Part shown: piece by piece, positions 6,707 through 7,915 of the stretch | How positions within the stretch are numbered: the first letter of the stretch is position 1 | How the letters are laid out: the number at the start of each line of letters is the position of its first letter | NCBI GenBank assembly: GCA_910579645.1 | Contig: CAJTVK010000171.1 | Span: 1-7,915 of the forward strand | Direction of reading: 5' to 3' | Source of the DNA: an uncultured Lachnospiraceae bacterium | GTDB lineage: Bacteria; Bacillota; Clostridia; Lachnospirales; Lachnospiraceae | Length of the DNA: 7,915 nucleotides | Translations under genes and position numbers: made by a program | Notes under the pieces: model-generated | The model's database searches: none | What the model saw: the letters and a program-made list of their open reading frames with translations, nothing else | Told to the model about the DNA's origin: nothing

Positions 6707-6834
6707 AGTTACCTCCGTATGTTGTTCTGCTGCAATTTACAGAAATCGCCAATGTCGTTGCTGCCGTATACACAAAGCTTCCGCAACTTTCTTTTTTCCT
6801 GCGGGCAATGAGCCAAGTGACTGCTTCATGTACC

Positions 6835-7698
6835 TCATATCCCCATTTCTTCAAAAAGCAGGGAAAGAGCGCCGATTCTCCCGGCCAAATTGCCCGTCCG
6901 GCACGCTTCCAGCCGTGTATAATTCTGCAGATGGGGGAAAAATGTATAAAGCCGTTCCCGCAAATCGCTGATAAAGCGTTCCTGCCTGCATACCCCGCCG
7001 CCGATAAGCACGGCCTCCGGATCCGTCAGTACGGCCAGATTCCCGGCTGCCAGCACAATCCGCTCCAGCCAGTTCTTGTAAATGGCTTCCGTCTCCGGAT
7101 CTCCCAGATGGCTGAACACATAATGCCCGTCCACCTGTCTGCCCACGGACTCGGAAACTTTCCGTACCAGCACGGAGGTGGCTTCTGCCTGTACATAGGG
7201 CTGTTCTGTCCCCAGCAGCATAAAACCGGCCTCCCCGGCTTTGAAATGACTTCCTCTGACCAGCCGGCCGTCCAGTATCAGCGCGCCTCCCACGCCGGTT
7301 CCGATGGTGAGAAGCACGAAATTTTTAAGCCCTTTTCCTGCACCGGCTGTCAGTTCCCCCAATGCCGCGCAATTGCTGTCATTTTCCAAGACGACGGGAA
7401 CTTTCATTTTTTCCCACAGTTCTTTTTTCAGGTTCCATGCCCTGAAATTCTCCCCTACGCTGAAATCGGTGTTTTCCCCTGTGACAGGATCAATGAATCC
7501 GGCCATGCAGATGCCCGCTCCCGCCACCTGTCCGCAGTAACGGTCCGCAATGGAAAAAAGCTGCTCCAGAAAGCGTCCCGGGTCTTTTTGCGTCGGTTCC
7601 TCCCCCTGCTCCAATTCTTCATAACATTTGTTGAAGATACTGTATTTCACTACGGTTCCGCCAATGTCAACTGCCAAATACCGCTGCGTTCCTTCCAA
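6835..7698 (-). CDS. ROK-family sugar kinase, BglK-like, TTG start
   Basis: This 287-residue cytoplasmic ATP-dependent sugar kinase has the ROK phosphate-binding motif AVDIGGTVVK (9-18), the catalytic Asp107 in ENDSNCAALGE (105-115), the second phosphate/adenosine motif TIGTGVGGALI (131-141) and LIGGGV (231-236). The Cys-rich zinc motif of glucokinase- and NagK-type ROK proteins is absent: the region after KAGEAGF (153-159) has no C-x-C-G-x-x-G-C, and the usual His is Phe159. Zinc-less ROK kinases include BglK, which phosphorylates cellobiose and other beta-glucosides at O6. The pairing with GH4 fits this. No ATG is suitably placed; TTG at 7698 has AGGAGG 8 nt upstream and starts just before the DIGGT motif. 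Two tandem structured repeats lie immediately upstream. GlcNAc or MurNAc-GlcNAc as substrate cannot be excluded. Confidence 0.9.
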   Translation of the reverse strand: MEGTQRYLAVDIGGTVVKYSIFNKCYEELEQGEEPTQKDPGRFLEQLFSIADRYCGQVAGAGICMAGFIDPVTGENTDFSVGENFRAWNLKKELWEKMKVPVVLENDSNCAALGELTAGAGKGLKNFVLLTIGTGVGGALILDGRLVRGSHFKAGEAGFMLLGTEQPYVQAEATSVLVRKVSESVGRQVDGHYVFSHLGDPETEAIYKNWLERIVLAAGNLAVLTDPEAVLIGGGVCRQERFISDLRERLYTFFPHLQNYTRLEACRTGNLAGRIGALSLLFEEMGI

Positions 7699-7706
7699 TA
7701 TTTTGT

Positions 7707-7712
7707 CCTCCT
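7707..7712 (-). promoter_or_regulatory. Ribosome binding site of the ROK kinase, abutting tandem repeats
   Basis: A perfect AGGAGG on the minus strand, 8 nt before a TTG, supports TTG as the true start. The structured repeat ends one base upstream of it. The end-of-repeat to start-codon distance is 15 nt, identical to that at nagZ. Confidence 0.8.
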
Positions 7713-7713
7713 A

Positions 7714-7819
7714 TTCCAGTTCCGCATCATTCCCACAGAAGTACCACTCCCCGCAGAGAAAACCCCGTCTGCTCCGCAGCCGGTCTTTCCTCTGGGCACT
7801 TCCGTGGGAATGATGCTGT
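7714..7819 (-). repeat. Structured hairpin repeat, complete copy upstream of the ROK kinase
   Basis: This 106-nt unit begins with TTCCAGTTCCG (7714-7724). The outer stem GCATCATTCCCAC (7724-7736) pairs perfectly with GTGGGAATGATGC (7804-7816). It continues with GAAGT (7738-7742) against ACTTC (7798-7802), then CAGAG (7754-7758) against CTCTG (7790-7794), and an apical CTGC-TCC-GCAG hairpin (7769-7779). About 8 nt (7746-7753) are unpaired on one side only, giving an asymmetric internal loop. The next unit starts at 7820, so the copies are head-to-tail. Because the hairpin would lie in the leader of the kinase mRNA, a role in translation, processing or transcript stability is plausible. A dispersed palindromic element without function is the alternative. 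Confidence 0.88.
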
Positions 7820-7915
7820 TTCCAGTTCCGCATCATTCCCACAAAAGTACCAACCAACCACAGAGAAAACCCCGTCTGCTCCGCAGCCGGTCTTTCCTCT
7901 GGGCACTTCCGTGGG
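7820..7915 (-). repeat. Structured hairpin repeat, second tandem copy cut by the window edge
   Basis: This copy starts with the same TTCCAGTTCCG and GCATCATTCCCAC (7830-7842) and shares the CAGAGAAAACCCCG and GTCTTTCCTCTGGGCAC segments with the preceding unit. The variable loop differs (ACCAACCA replaces ACTCCCCG), and one stem base is A instead of G (7844 versus 7738). The right arm stops at GTGGG (7911-7915), so the last 8 bases of the stem lie outside the window. More copies may follow. Confidence 0.85.

Noticed and set aside
6737..6829. Possible 30-codon minus-strand ORF in the gap between the ROK kinase and GH4 (MKQSLGSLPAGK...)
   Set aside because: There is only a weak GAGG upstream, no recognisable similarity and no conservation data. 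The 128-nt gap shows no other clear promoter, terminator or repeat copy.
7714..7915. CRISPR array
   Set aside because: The repeating unit is about 106 nt and almost entirely conserved, with no short-repeat and unique-spacer alternation and no cas genes.
7699..7915. Operon promoter just upstream of the kinase
   Set aside because: The stretch is filled by the structured repeats and I see no convincing -35/-10 pair; the promoter is more likely beyond the window.

Overview
The window looks like chromosome from a low-to-mid-GC Firmicute, most plausibly a gut Lachnospiraceae/Clostridia-type bacterium. This is inferred from the strong AGGAGG-type ribosome binding sites, the short intergenic gaps and the protein families present. 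No rRNA, tRNA, CRISPR, transposase or phage gene is visible. Species cannot be assigned from the sequence alone.

Layout. A single plus-strand gene for a small GNAT acetyltransferase (20-550) begins the window. It converges on a six-gene minus-strand cluster filling 767-7698. Transcribed right to left, the cluster reads: ROK-family sugar kinase (TTG start), GH4 6-phospho-beta-glycosidase, tandem-domain GNAT acetyltransferase, PIG-L/LmbE-type deacetylase, DUF1343/NamZ-type exo-beta-N-acetylmuramidase (GH171), and NagZ-type GH3 beta-N-acetylglucosaminidase. Gaps are 128, 56, 42, 39 and 136 nt, so one operon is likely. Its promoter, and probably a transporter, would lie beyond the right edge. The convergent gap (551-766) contains a perfect 16-bp inverted repeat.

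How the genes may work together. NamZ removes MurNAc and NagZ removes GlcNAc from the non-reducing ends of peptidoglycan fragments. In Bacillus subtilis this pair is secreted; here neither protein has a visible signal peptide, so degradation probably occurs in the cytoplasm on imported fragments. The ROK kinase plus GH4 pair matches the known 'phosphorylate the disaccharide, then cleave it' logic of BglK/phospho-beta-glucosidase systems. The deacetylase and double GNAT suggest that N-acetyl groups are removed or added on amino-sugar intermediates. Together this suggests a cell-wall amino-sugar or beta-disaccharide salvage operon. The exact substrate is inference.

The most unusual feature is a roughly 105-nt structured repeat. 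There are two tandem copies at the right edge (7714-7915, the second cut by the window end) and one diverged copy in the NagZ-NamZ gap (2309-2412). Each folds into a long hairpin with a one-sided internal loop, and paired positions differ between copies in a compensatory way. Upstream of both the kinase and nagZ the element ends exactly 15 nt before the start codon, directly against the Shine-Dalgarno sequence and in the same orientation. I do not recognise it as a named RNA family.
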